Assembly: GCA_021613335.1 (NCBI GenBank)
Contig: JAJTWR010000136.1
Span: 1,018,501-1,082,500 of the forward strand
Reading direction: 5' to 3'
From: Whitmania pigra
Lineage: Eukaryota; Annelida; Clitellata; Hirudinida; Haemopidae
Length of the DNA: 64,000 bases
Part shown: positions 1 to 10,300 of the stretch, piece by piece
Numbering within the stretch: position 1 is the stretch's first letter
How the letters are laid out: every line of letters starts with the position of its first letter
Program-made: the position numbers and the translations under genes
The notes under the pieces: generated by a model
Seen by the model: only the letters and a program-made list of their open reading frames with translations
The model's database searches: none
Told to the model about the DNA's origin: nothing

Positions 1-578
1 TTCGGCTCTGTTCAGATCAATAGTAACATTTTGAGGATGTAACAATTTCGTTTCGTCTTTTCTGTCACGTGATATTTATTTGGGAATTTTTGAAATTTTT
101 AATCGAAGTTGATTTAGAAGCGTCTCAGTTGAGTTGTGATTTTGTGTCATTTTGTACAATTAAATTAAATTTCTTTTTTGTAGTGAATTAAAATGAAAGT
201 GAAAATGGATTAACTTTTCAACGTTACGTTTTGCGGTCTTTTACTTTTTCAAAGCCTTGAAGACGTCTGAACTCCGTTCGAAATTTTTATTTTTGAAAAT
301 AAGCCTTTCTGGATCAAATGATGTTCTGGTCGAAATTTAACATTTTAAAATATATTTGTATTAATTTTAAAAGATAAAATAAACTCGAAAACTTCTTGGC
401 GTCCGAAGAGGTTTTTGTCGGTGGAAGAAAATTTGTAATAAATTCAATTTTTGAACTTGGCACGAGGACAGAAAAAGGTGATTAAGGCCAAAAGCCTCGA
501 GCGCGGAAATTGAGTGAGCAGTAAATTTTAGTAAAAGTATCTTGTCAACAATGTACTATTGCATACAATTTTAGTATT

Positions 579-701
579 GTGACGTCAAATGTTAGTGTTA
601 AGACGCAAGATAATAATTTGATACAAGATGTTAATATTATGACGCAAGATGTTAATATTTTGACGCAAGATGTTATTATTTGACACAAGATGTTAATATT
701 T
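579..701. repeat. Short tandem repeat, ~21-bp unit
   Basis: About six degenerate copies of a unit resembling gacgcaagatgttaatattt lie head to tail. The copies differ by single substitutions and small indels. No coding potential is seen. Confidence 0.7.
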
Positions 702-722
702 TGAGTTTTTTTTTAAATCCAG

Positions 723-788
723 GAGGATCGCTCCTCCCCACAGACCACGCAGGAAATTGAAAGAAAAAGTCCATCACATAAAATGTAA
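723..788 (+). CDS. Possible terminal exon, unknown protein
   Basis: A T-rich tract ending in AG (to 722) precedes a GC-richer open stretch. It reads EDRSSPQTTQEIERKSPSHKM and stops at TAA (786-788), with AATAAA about 105 bp further on. No family is recognised. The rest of the gene would lie outside the window or is not recognisable upstream, so this may be chance. Confidence 0.2.
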   Translation, partial: EDRSSPQTTQEIERKSPSHKM

Positions 789-2642
789 ATATCTACGAAG
801 ACGTTGAATTTTTAATCTCATGGTTTGATGTTTAAAGAACTTGCAGAGAAATGCAACCTTAAAACAGCTTTTTCTTAAATGCAAGATATATCAGCAATAA
901 AGTTTCTTAAAGTAATAGATGCATGATTTATTTACGTAACGACACTCATAGCATAACATAAATTAATAAATATTAATTATATGATAAATAATGATGCAAT
1001 TTCCAATAATAGCACTAATATAAATAATATTATAAGTAATAATATAAATAACAATAGATAATGATTCAAATAATATTACAAATTTGAGTTATTGTGAATC
1101 GTTAAATTTTAACCGTGCAGTCCCTTTTTCAGAATAAAAACTTAATTTGAATAATTCTATTATTTAATTTTTTATTTGCAATGTTGGTGGCCTTAGTCAG
1201 AAATAATTTCACTGGAGCTTGTGCAGTGACACGGAACAAGATAGGAAATGACCAAAGAATTATGCCTTGTCGAGCGTGAACAAGAGAGTGGAATTTTTAT
1301 GACATGAATACATTTGGAGCTTTAAGGAGAAAATATTTTTTACATTATTTAAATTATTTTCTGCGATAAATAAATCAATAAGAAATAGCTTAATTGTGTA
1401 ATAAATTTGGTGACAGTTATGATTCTGAGTAATTGTTATTATTTACCAATAATTGTATTTTATTGATGCATAAATATACTTTATTTATTGATGTATAAAT
1501 AATAAAGTGCTGCTTGAAAGTTCGAGTTTTCTGTTGAGTGATTTTGCCTAAAAATGGAGAAAAATAGAAAAACTGATTTAAAAAAATGTTGCCACAGAAA
1601 ATATTTATTAATACATGTTCAGAAGTTTGTGAGTCAATGCGTGTACAAAAGAAACTACATTAGAAAACTTAATTTATTATAAAACAACGATGTGACATAA
1701 ATATTTAATGAAGTTGTTTAAATATAAAAATTATTTAATAAACTTTTGATTACTTTAGTAGTGGCAATTCTAGACATCCCTTAAAACAGTATTCTGTTAC
1801 CTAGGCAACGGAAATGCCAAACATCACTGGCGACATTTCCCGCTGTCTCCATCGTCGATCGCGAATGAGAACTTTAATTATCCGAGTTTTGTTGAAAATT
1901 TCTTAATCAAAGGATGACGTAAATTTGTTTGCTGACGTTCGATGATGAAACTTCATTCTGATGATGATTCTTTCGATCTTTTAGAATTTGTTTTTAGCAA
2001 CAGAACATTTATTTCAGTGATTGTGATTTTATAATTGTTATAATTATAAGTTATAAAAGTTCTTATCTATTAAATAACGTATATTTTTTCCTTAAATACC
2101 ATTATTAAGTAAATAATAAAGAATAATTAAGAACCTGAGCGAAATCACTAAAGTATTATATAAATACGTTGAATTATCCTAATAATATTTTTATATTAAT
2201 TGTTCGAAACTTGAGATATTTGTTTTTTTTCTTGGAAAGATTCGAAATTAAATTTCTAATGAATTTTAATTAGATCATCGTGTTTTTTGTCTTTGTTTTT
2301 TGTTTGTTGCCATGATTTTTCTATGATCAAGATACAGAATTAGGAAATTGGAAACCACAGCCAATCGTAGGTAATGATTGAGATGCTGCTGAAGATCGCG
2401 ATGATGATATCAATGGTTACCTAAGCCAGCAAATTGCAAAACTACGTGACTAACCGTTTGAGCAATAATTGTAGTTCTAGAATTTATTTTTTTTTTTTTA
2501 CAATTTTTTACAATTGGCTTCATTGAATTTTTGCCGATGCTCAGGAGTTTGAAAGAGCAGGATGAATGGATGGATTGTAAACGTTCTTATTTAACGGAGT
2601 TGTTCATCATCAACAATTTATCCAGTACGATTTTTATACACC
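789..2642. other. Non-coding AT-rich stretch
   Basis: No open frame with coding character is seen on either strand. The stretch is AT-rich with many small A/T homopolymers. The only ordered signal is an RFX-type X-box at 1796-1809, listed separately. Confidence 0.6.
1796..1809. promoter_or_regulatory. Candidate RFX X-box
   Basis: GTTACCTAGGCAAC fits the X-box consensus GTNRCC-N(0-3)-RGYAAC exactly and is nearly palindromic. RFX factors bind such sites in promoters of ciliary genes. No neighbouring coding exon was found, so the target gene is unknown and function is inference. Confidence 0.4.
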
Positions 2643-2725
2643 AAATGATAATGATGATGATGATGATGATGATGCTGATGATGATGATGATGATGCTGAT
2701 GATGATGATGATGATGATGATGATG

Positions 2726-2766
<41 letters not shown>

Positions 2767-2803
2767 GTGATGGTGATGGTGATGTGATGGTGATGGTGAT
2801 GAT

Positions 2804-2864
<61 letters not shown>

Positions 2865-2892
2865 CTGACGATGACGATGACGATGACGATGA
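2643..2892. repeat. (GAT)n/(GATGAC)n microsatellite
   Basis: A near-perfect GAT array passes into GGTGAT and then into a GATGAC hexamer array with a single GCTGAC interruption. Open frames across it encode only homopolymer-like Met, Asp or His/Arg tracts and are artefacts. Confidence 0.95.
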
Positions 2893-3169
2893 TAATAATA
2901 GCTTAAAATCATTGAATAAAACAATTCATCGGCATTATAAATGGAAAAGTTGAGTTCATGGATGCCTTTCATCTTCAACTTCAGCAACCAATTGAAATGA
3001 CAATTAAGCTTAATTTAAAACAAATTTATTATTATTAATTTTATTTCCAATCTTCAAGTTGTTCAGCTTCGCCTCTCCTAGCCATTTTCTTTTTCTTCAA
3101 CTTATTCCTTTGTCCATCTTGTTTTCAAAGTGTGCTAGGTGTGTGTTATGTAGGAGGGGTCCACAAGTC

Positions 3170-3297
3170 CCCGGGCGCCAAGAGTCAGGGGCGCCCAAAT
3201 GGGGCCTATACCCGGCCTTCAACAGCGAATGTGTGACAGGAGCATTGTTTGTCAACTGTGACAACCACAGCTTAAATTTAGCAGGACGCAGCTAAGC
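3170..3297 (+). pseudogene. Fragment of hAT-type (ZMYM1/DUF4371-like) transposase
   Basis: The translation contains SGAPKWGLYPAF followed by FVNCDNHSLNLAG. The second piece matches the conserved Cys...His-x-LNL block of domesticated or active hAT transposases of the ZMYM1/DUF4371 group. Only about 40 residues survive and no termini are visible. It is locally GC-rich against AT-rich surroundings. Confidence 0.55.
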
Positions 3298-3345
3298 AGG
3301 ATTTCACTTATTGATACATTTTTTTGGAACACTTAAAAGTATATA

Positions 3346-3843
3346 CAGTCAAATCTCGTTACTATGCCATCTGTCGGGACTGAGCAACGGTGGCATAATA
3401 TCGAGAGTGGCGTAATATCCTGCCTTTATTCTTAAAAAATGGATTTATTTTTTCAAGTTAGTTCATCAGCTTTTCCAAAATTCTTAAAAATATATTCTGA
3501 GCTGACATTATGTGCTGAATTTGAAGAAAAATAACAAAAGAACGACTGATTGAAAAGGTTTAAATTGAAAGGTTCTAGAACCAATCAAAGAATAACAATC
3601 GTCTAGATTTTAAAATAAATTTTAAAACAAAATTTAATTAATTTAGTTTAGTGATGGGTAATTTTATATATACAGTCATTAGATTATTATAAATAATCGA
3701 CTTTTTCACTCGTGCCTTTTAACAGTCACACAATAGCGGCATAGTAGCGAGAGTAGGGGGTGGCATAATAAATTTATTTTGTATTGAATTTTGTCGGGAA
3801 AAAGTGGTATAATAGCGAGTGGCATAGTACCGAGATTTGACTG
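3346..3843. mobile_element. Non-autonomous pogo/Tc1-type MITE, 498 bp
   Basis: Both ends carry inverted repeats of about 25 bp. The left end begins CAGTCAAATCTCGTTACTAT; the right end is its near reverse complement, with GTAC for GTTAC inside. TA dinucleotides flank the element at 3344-3345 and 3844-3845. Subterminal copies of a 'ggcataatagcgag' motif occur at both ends. There is no open frame. TIR style and TA target suggest the Tc1/mariner/pogo superfamily; the exact family is not resolved. Confidence 0.8.
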
Positions 3844-3845
3844 TA

Positions 3846-4231
3846 TTTGTTTTTCTCTCATTCAACAATTTGTAGAGAAGAATTTAAAAAAAAAAGCTAT
3901 GTCCATCACAGTAAAGCAGATCCACAGTGCACAATTAAACATTGGTCAATAAGAGAAGGAATTAGTAAACGTTGCAATAATTGCGATTTAATCAAAGTTG
4001 CCTGTAGCTGCGACTAAAAAAGCAGTAAAATCCCCAATTTCCTGAATTTAATGTATCCTTAACTGTTGATTTTTAATTTAATTTAATTTTTACCAATGGC
4101 AGATCTCACACACGTCATTACAATCATTTCAATTGAATAAATTACAACATTAAATTGCAATAAAAGGACTAAATAATTACATATGATGACTCCTAAAATA
4201 TGAATTCATTGACATGAAAGTGTGGAAACTT
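3846..4231. other. Non-coding AT-rich stretch
   Basis: No gene, repeat boundary or structural signal is recognised between the MITE and the next tandem array. Confidence 0.5.
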
Positions 4232-4422
4232 ACATTGTTAACATTATCTATATTAATTAACATTGTTAATATTATCTATATTAATTAACATTTTTAATAT
4301 TATCTATATTTATTAACATTGTTAATATTATCTATATTTATTAACATTGTTAATATTATCTATATTTATTAACATTGTTAATATTATCTATATTTATTAA
4401 CATTGTTAATATTATTATATTA
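4232..4422. repeat. 28-bp tandem repeat, ~7 copies
   Basis: The unit approximates attaacattgttaatattat followed by ctatattt. Copies alternate between ctatattaatt and ctatatttatt variants, so at least two sub-types were amplified. Confidence 0.85.
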
Positions 4423-5638
4423 ATTGTCGCTCCTCTTCTTAATAATTTTCAGAATTGATCCGCAGAAATCAGTTTCAAAATTGATCCGAAAAAGCTTGTT
4501 TTGTCATGCTGACGTGTCTTGTTCTAAAAGTTTAAAACTTGCCAAATAAACTTTAATGAACTTCCCTGTTATAGTTTTTGAAGTGCGTATTGCAAATAAG
4601 TGAAGGAATGCTTTGCATATTTTATCCGTTTAGGTGTAGCTCTTCACTTTGCGGTCCTTCCGGTGACGCGATTTCAGCTTTTTCCAAGGTTTCCAACAAC
4701 TCGAGAAGACTTTTTTACTTCTAGCCACAATTCAGGGGAGAAAAGCAAACCCTCGTAAAATATGAGGAGATGACCTTTTTTTGCGTCTAGTCTAAGATCA
4801 GGGAGGAGGCCGTTGCCCCCCTGCCCATCCCCCCAAATTACGTCCCCGTATTCTTCAAGTTAAATGCTTCATTGTCTCTGCCCCTTCTAAATCCACATAA
4901 TTCATAAATAATTTATTGGTCATAAAGAGTAATCTTCAGTAATATTACGAAATTATTAATAGGAATGCTTCAGACATCAATATTTATTACGTATTACAAG
5001 CTTCAATAGCTAAATTATAATTATCTTTTTTTTTCTTATAGTTTAGTGTATTTATTTTAAATTGTTTTCCGCTAAGCAATGTACTTTGCAATAAAAGAAT
5101 TTATTTACTAGTATTTATTGCTATTTACACATAAAAGAAAAGCATGAAGTTTCTTCAGATCAAAGGCTGCAACCTGAACTGCCTCAGCCTTCTAATTTCC
5201 ACCTGGAAATGGAGATATGGTGACCACATCTTTTGGTGATCAGACTTCCTTTGACCTTCCTGTGCATTTCAGAAACCATCAATTTACAATTCACAACATA
5301 CAATTTACAATTTATTTTCTGAGTGCACAAAATTATCCACTACGGATGTGCAAACACTACAACAAGCAAATCTAAAGATTTAGTTTTTTTTTCAATTGAG
5401 TGAACGGGATAAAAACTATTGAGCAAAACTTTGAAAACTTTGCAGGCAAAAATTAATTCATTAGGATAAGTTTAAGTAACGATTTAAGAAGTTCTATTGT
5501 CGAGCACAGCGGACCTCGGTGGGCAGGGGCGTCATTTCAGCTTTTTCCAAGAGGGAAGCCCTCGGACAATTTGGGATGACCTTTTTTTTCTAGCAAAAAT
5601 TCAAGGAAAGGGAACCCTCGTAAAAACATGAGGAGATG
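4423..5638. other. Repeat-derived and non-coding DNA
   Basis: Two inverted, degraded copies of a dispersed repeat lie here, at roughly 4660-4860 and 5500-5640. They contain 'cagctttttccaag' and 'tcgtaaaa.atgaggagatg'. The family is described under 24990 and 34794. The remainder is AT-rich with no coding signal. Confidence 0.6.
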
Positions 5639-5817
5639 GAGCGCACGATCAGAAGAGGTTCAAGCTATCTATGAAGGATTGGATGTACTGTATTTATAGA
5701 TTTACAAGATTACAAGATCCTACTATAAATTACAAGAGCTGCCAGACAAATTATCGGAGGACTATGACGCCTAAACAAGAAGTGATGCAGAACAGTTAGT
5801 GGCATATTAAATTTTAA

Positions 5818-6506
5818 AGGGTCACGGTAAATTCACCGCAGGAAAATTCATCGACGGAACATTCATTTCCTGAAATTTCATCGCCCAAAACATTTGAGAA
5901 TAAGTGGTTGCATTTACATTTAGGTAGGTGATAGCCCCCTCAAAACAAAGTTTACAAAGAAATTCCGTGTACAATGTGTATGTAGGGTCCAGTTTTTGAA
6001 AATAACTTATAAGTAAAAAATCAATTAATTTATATATTAAGTGCATTAATTAGAATCTTGGAAATTAAGCTCCAATAATAACATTCAGCTTCTCCTTAGT
6101 ATCACATGATGCTCGATCACTCGACACATCGCTACTCAGAAACTTATTACCCTCTAAGGTTCTCTGCAATTGAACTCGGCTCACGTTCATAATATTGCAG
6201 CCAAATGTAATTGAAGCAAGAGCGATAGAATCTGCTAACATGGAAGCCGTTTTAATATCGCGGATATCACTTATCCAAACTCTCCGTTTAGCCTTTTGTA
6301 TGACGATCAATAAATCTCAGGGTCAAACTTTCAAAAACTTTGTGAATTATTACACCAAATATAAAGAAAAAATTGTGTGGGCGATGAATTTTCCGGGGAT
6401 GAATATTCTGTGGTACGACTTTTCTGGGGATAAATTTTCCGGAGATTAATATTCCGAGATGAAAGTTCCGTCGATGAATTTTCCGGCGGTAAATTTACTG
6501 GATCCC
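5818..6506. mobile_element. 689-bp inverted-repeat element with captured PIF1-helicase fragment
   Basis: The termini are long imperfect inverted repeats. The left end reads ggtaaattcaccgcaggaaa and the right end is its near complement ending in gcggtaaatttac. Both arms carry reiterated GATGAATTTTCCGG-like motifs. An 8-bp AATTTTAA sits on both sides (5810-5817, 6507-6514) and occurs once in the uninterrupted copy of the host repeat near 55.33 kb, so this is an insertion with target duplication. No transposase is present. Superfamily unknown. Confidence 0.8.
6195..6352 (+). pseudogene. PIF1/Helitron-type helicase C-terminal fragment
   Basis: The frame reads QPNVIEARAI, then ISRISLIQ, then RLAFCMTINKSQGQTF. 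The last is the PIF1-family signature (A-MTINKSQGQT, helicase motif V/VI region), and the order of the three blocks is that of Helitron-encoded or cellular PIF1. Upstream frames are broken by stops. It lies inside the 689-bp inverted-repeat element, so it is probably captured cargo. Confidence 0.7.
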
Positions 6507-6570
6507 AATTTTAACTTCATGGTTTTCTGGAATGCCATTCTTGGAAAAACTATAAATTTGCTTCTTTTAA

Positions 6571-7360
6571 CACAATGTTTCATTAAAATTAAAAATTTTA
6601 GAGAGATGTGATTAAACGGAGTGGATGGGGGGCGCCAATTTCATAGTTCGTCCCCGGGCGAAAAAACCCTAGCTAATCATAAATAATAATATTTGATCAT
6701 CAATGACCCACTGGCTTCAATTTCAGGAATGAAACAATTTTAGCCAGCCATCAACACTTTCATTGCTATGGACTCTCAACTACGAAACCTGACATCCAAA
6801 TTCGACTTGCTGGCGAATCGCGCAGCATGACTGATTAACAAATTTATTGGGTTTGGCAAATTTGTCTTTTTTTGCTTTTTTTTTACGAACATTTTATACT
6901 TTTGACAAAGAAGTTAATTACAATTATAAGTATTACTATTGTTTACTGGTCTTTCAAGAGCCATTCTGATGGTAAGGTATTATTTTGAAAAAATTGTCCA
7001 AAATCAGTTTAATTTGTTTTATAAAATTTTCAAAATGTGTTATTTGGTTTAATGTTTCATTTCATTGAAAATATGCGGAATTGAACATCTCTTCTGAAGT
7101 TTTGGAGCTAAGAATACTTTGGGAAAGTACAACACTAAAGTGAATAATTGCTTAGTTTTAATTACTTCCTTGAACGTGTTAATGGCGATTTGATGGTAGA
7201 ATAAAATTATGTTAGGGATGAAATTTGGAACGACCGTTAAAATGTTTTTTGTAATATTAACTTTTTCGACCGGTTATAACATTTCACTAACTGTTCTTAG
7301 TATCTACTAAATCTGAGAAGTAATAAAAACATCATTTATCATATTGATTGAATTTTGCAG
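6571..7360. other. Region upstream of the first recognised ADAM17 exon
   Basis: A relic 'ggggggcgccaa...ccccgggcg' lies at about 6628-6660 and resembles the GC-rich motif near 3160. The start codon and signal-peptide exon of the ADAM17-like gene should lie in or before this region, but I could not identify them securely. Confidence 0.5.
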
Positions 7361-10300
7361 GTCTCGGAGATTCTCAGTTAAGCGCAAATTTCAAATATTA
7401 CGAAATTGCACATCAAAATAATTTTAGGCATACCATCAAAAGGAGATCCCTAGGAAATGAATACCATTCAACAAATCTGGATGTAACATTCAAAAACAGG
7501 TAATCGAACATTTAGATTTGTTCTTATTTTTGCGTTGTTCTAATGCCTATAATTTCTAGTGAAATGGTGATATCATCATCATCATCATCATCATTCAAGT
7601 AATGTAGTGTTTCAAATTGATAGTTCTCCCATGTGGTCTAGTAAACTTAAAACCTCTGCATTTCATGATCTGCTAAATTAAAGTAATTTGCATGCAAACA
7701 TTATTATATCATCTTCATCTCAATATAAATGCAAATGTATAACTAATGCTCTTAGTGGCTAACAAAATGTAAATATTGAAGCCAACCTAGCTTCAGCCAA
7801 TAAATAAAAAAAAATCATTTTCAGAAATTATAGATTTGAGCTCAAAAGAGAAGATTCTCTGTTTAGACCTGATTTTAAGCTCTACGGGGTGAATGAGCAC
7901 GATGTTGCAACAGAGATTCATGGATTTGGTTTGAATTTGTTTCATGGACACGTTACTGGTTTGTTTTTTTTTAATTTTTAAAGTTAGGCTGAAGCATTTA
8001 ATCGGTTGTTTAATGACAGGGGAGAGTGGGAGGTCAAAGGTCAGTGCTATTTTTGGAGACGATGGAAAACTTAGTAGCTTTGTGGTTAGGATGGCTGAGG
8101 ATACATTTGCAGGAGAGGTTGTTATTATTGTTATTGTTGTAATTGTTATTGTTATTATTATTTATTCAGTGAATGCATTATTATTAATTTTGTTATATTA
8201 TTAATACTATTATTCAGTAAATACATTGTTATTGTGATGACTTGTTCTTTTTGTAGCCTCTTATAAGCTTTGACAGAGAAGCCAGTAATATCGACAAATT
8301 GATAATTTATTCACTAAAAGATGTGAAATCATCAGAAAGACATGACAGGTTGTATTTGCATCAGTTTTACTTTCTATTGGTTTATATACAAATATAATAC
8401 AAATGCAGAAGTAGTCTGAACTGCATCAGTGTATTAGTATCAACTGTGTCTGTGTGAATAATTTGCAACAACAAATTTTTGTTGCCAGAAAATATCGGAT
8501 GTGTGGAAATAATGAAACTCAAGTGGAAGAGTTTTACACCAGCAAAAGTCTGCTTGAATTTCTATTGATTTATGTGGCTAAATCTTGTGAAAAGCTACAA
8601 ACTATTTCTTATTTTTATGAAACAAATTATTAATAAATAATATAAAATAAAATAAAACGTTTTAATTCTTTTATTAATTTGAGTCATATCACTCTTCAGC
8701 TGATTATGTATTAAACGACTCGGTTTTTATGAATGAATGGTAATCAGCAACAACGTTGCACTCATCATAAGATGGCATTGCTTTGAATGTCCAGCACCGA
8801 CCATCAACAAGAGGTCAACAAGTGCATGTCAGGATGAGAATCGAAAGGCTTGCAGTCTTTACATTGCCGTCGATTATTCCTTCTTCGAGAATGTCGGCGG
8901 AAGTAGCCTCAGTTTGACTGGAAAACTAGTGGTAAAACTGTTGAAAACATTACGTTAAGTCTCAAAATATTATGCTGAGTCTCACCTGTTGTAGTTATAA
9001 TGTTTATGGATTATATTAATAAATTATGCTAATATTTATATTTATTGAGCTTATTGCCAAGCAGTGCAATTTTCTGAGGTTGAAATTTTAAATATTATAA
9101 CTATAATATTTAGATTAATAATTTTAATTGTTACAATTTATGATATTGTGAATTGCCATTAAGTAAATTGAAAGTTATGTTGCAATTTCAATAGGTTTAT
9201 GTAATTGATTTTGTAAACTCAATCTTCAAAGAAACAACCTTTGGTGAATGTGGTCGAAATTTTGGATTTCAAATAAAAAAGGTTTTTGTGGCGTTATTTG
9301 AATTATTATTTATTAGCCATTTGATTAAGCTATGTCATTGCTTTTTAAGTATTTCCATTATTAATAATGATTAATTAATAATAACTATTAATTATGATAT
9401 AATAATAATATGATATAATAATATGATTTGTTCATATTACTCTTCCTGCAGATGTACATTTATCAAAACATTTCTAATAATGGCACCCACTTCAATCGCA
9501 TCAAGAGGGGATCGTTGAATAGCAAAGAATTTCTATGTGTTGGTCATTAATTATTCTACTTTTAATTTATTTCAATCATTTTGTCTTAATTTATTTAATT
9601 TTGATATTAAGTTTTAATAAATACTTAATTTGAGGGTCTGCTTAGATACAAGTTACTCTGAAATGTAACAAGTTTAAGTAAATACATCTTATTAAAAGTA
9701 GTACATTCAGATTATAATATTTCCATAAATTATCTTAAAAATGTTTGAATGTTCTCAAGAGTTTTGGAGATAAACATTTCTCTCCTGAACTGCCAAAGCA
9801 CTGTCTCGGTCACCTGTTCACGTCGAGGCCGATGGATGGCGACGTTCTCGGACTTTCGAACATCGCACGCGAGTCCAAGTGGGATTCTGAGAGCGGATTG
9901 TGTTCGAGAAAACGTGAGAATTCTTGATGTTCGAATTGCTTTCATCGCATTAGTAACACGTTTTTATGTTTATGCTCATTCAGCCGTTCAATGTCGTGTT
10001 TTACATTTGCTTCACTGCTTAATTAAAGATGCAACGTTAGATGTGTTCATGTGTACTTTCATTTTTCACATATAATAAGTTAATAAGGCCTTTAGGTTGA
10101 AAAAGATTGCCATAAATCATTGTAAAATTTAGTTTGGTTTTGTTTTCATTTTGTGATTGATTGAATAATTACAACAATTAACTTTTTCTAACCACAATTA
10201 TATAATAATTACTAGATTGTGTAATTTTTAACATCAAATAAATCATTAAGATGATAATGAAAGCGTTAAACCAAAAAGTTCAAATGGCATTGCAACAACA

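Larger units (their letters stand above)
5640..6570. repeat. Dispersed repeat A (interrupted copy)
   Basis: Flanking pieces at about 5650-5817 and 6507-6560 match an uninterrupted copy at about 55185-55385. Shared landmarks are 'aaagctatct', 'ttatcggaggac', 'tgacgcctaaac', 'tgatgcagaacagtta' and 'ggaatgccattcttggaaaa'. Here the copy is split by a 689-bp insertion. Confidence 0.75.
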
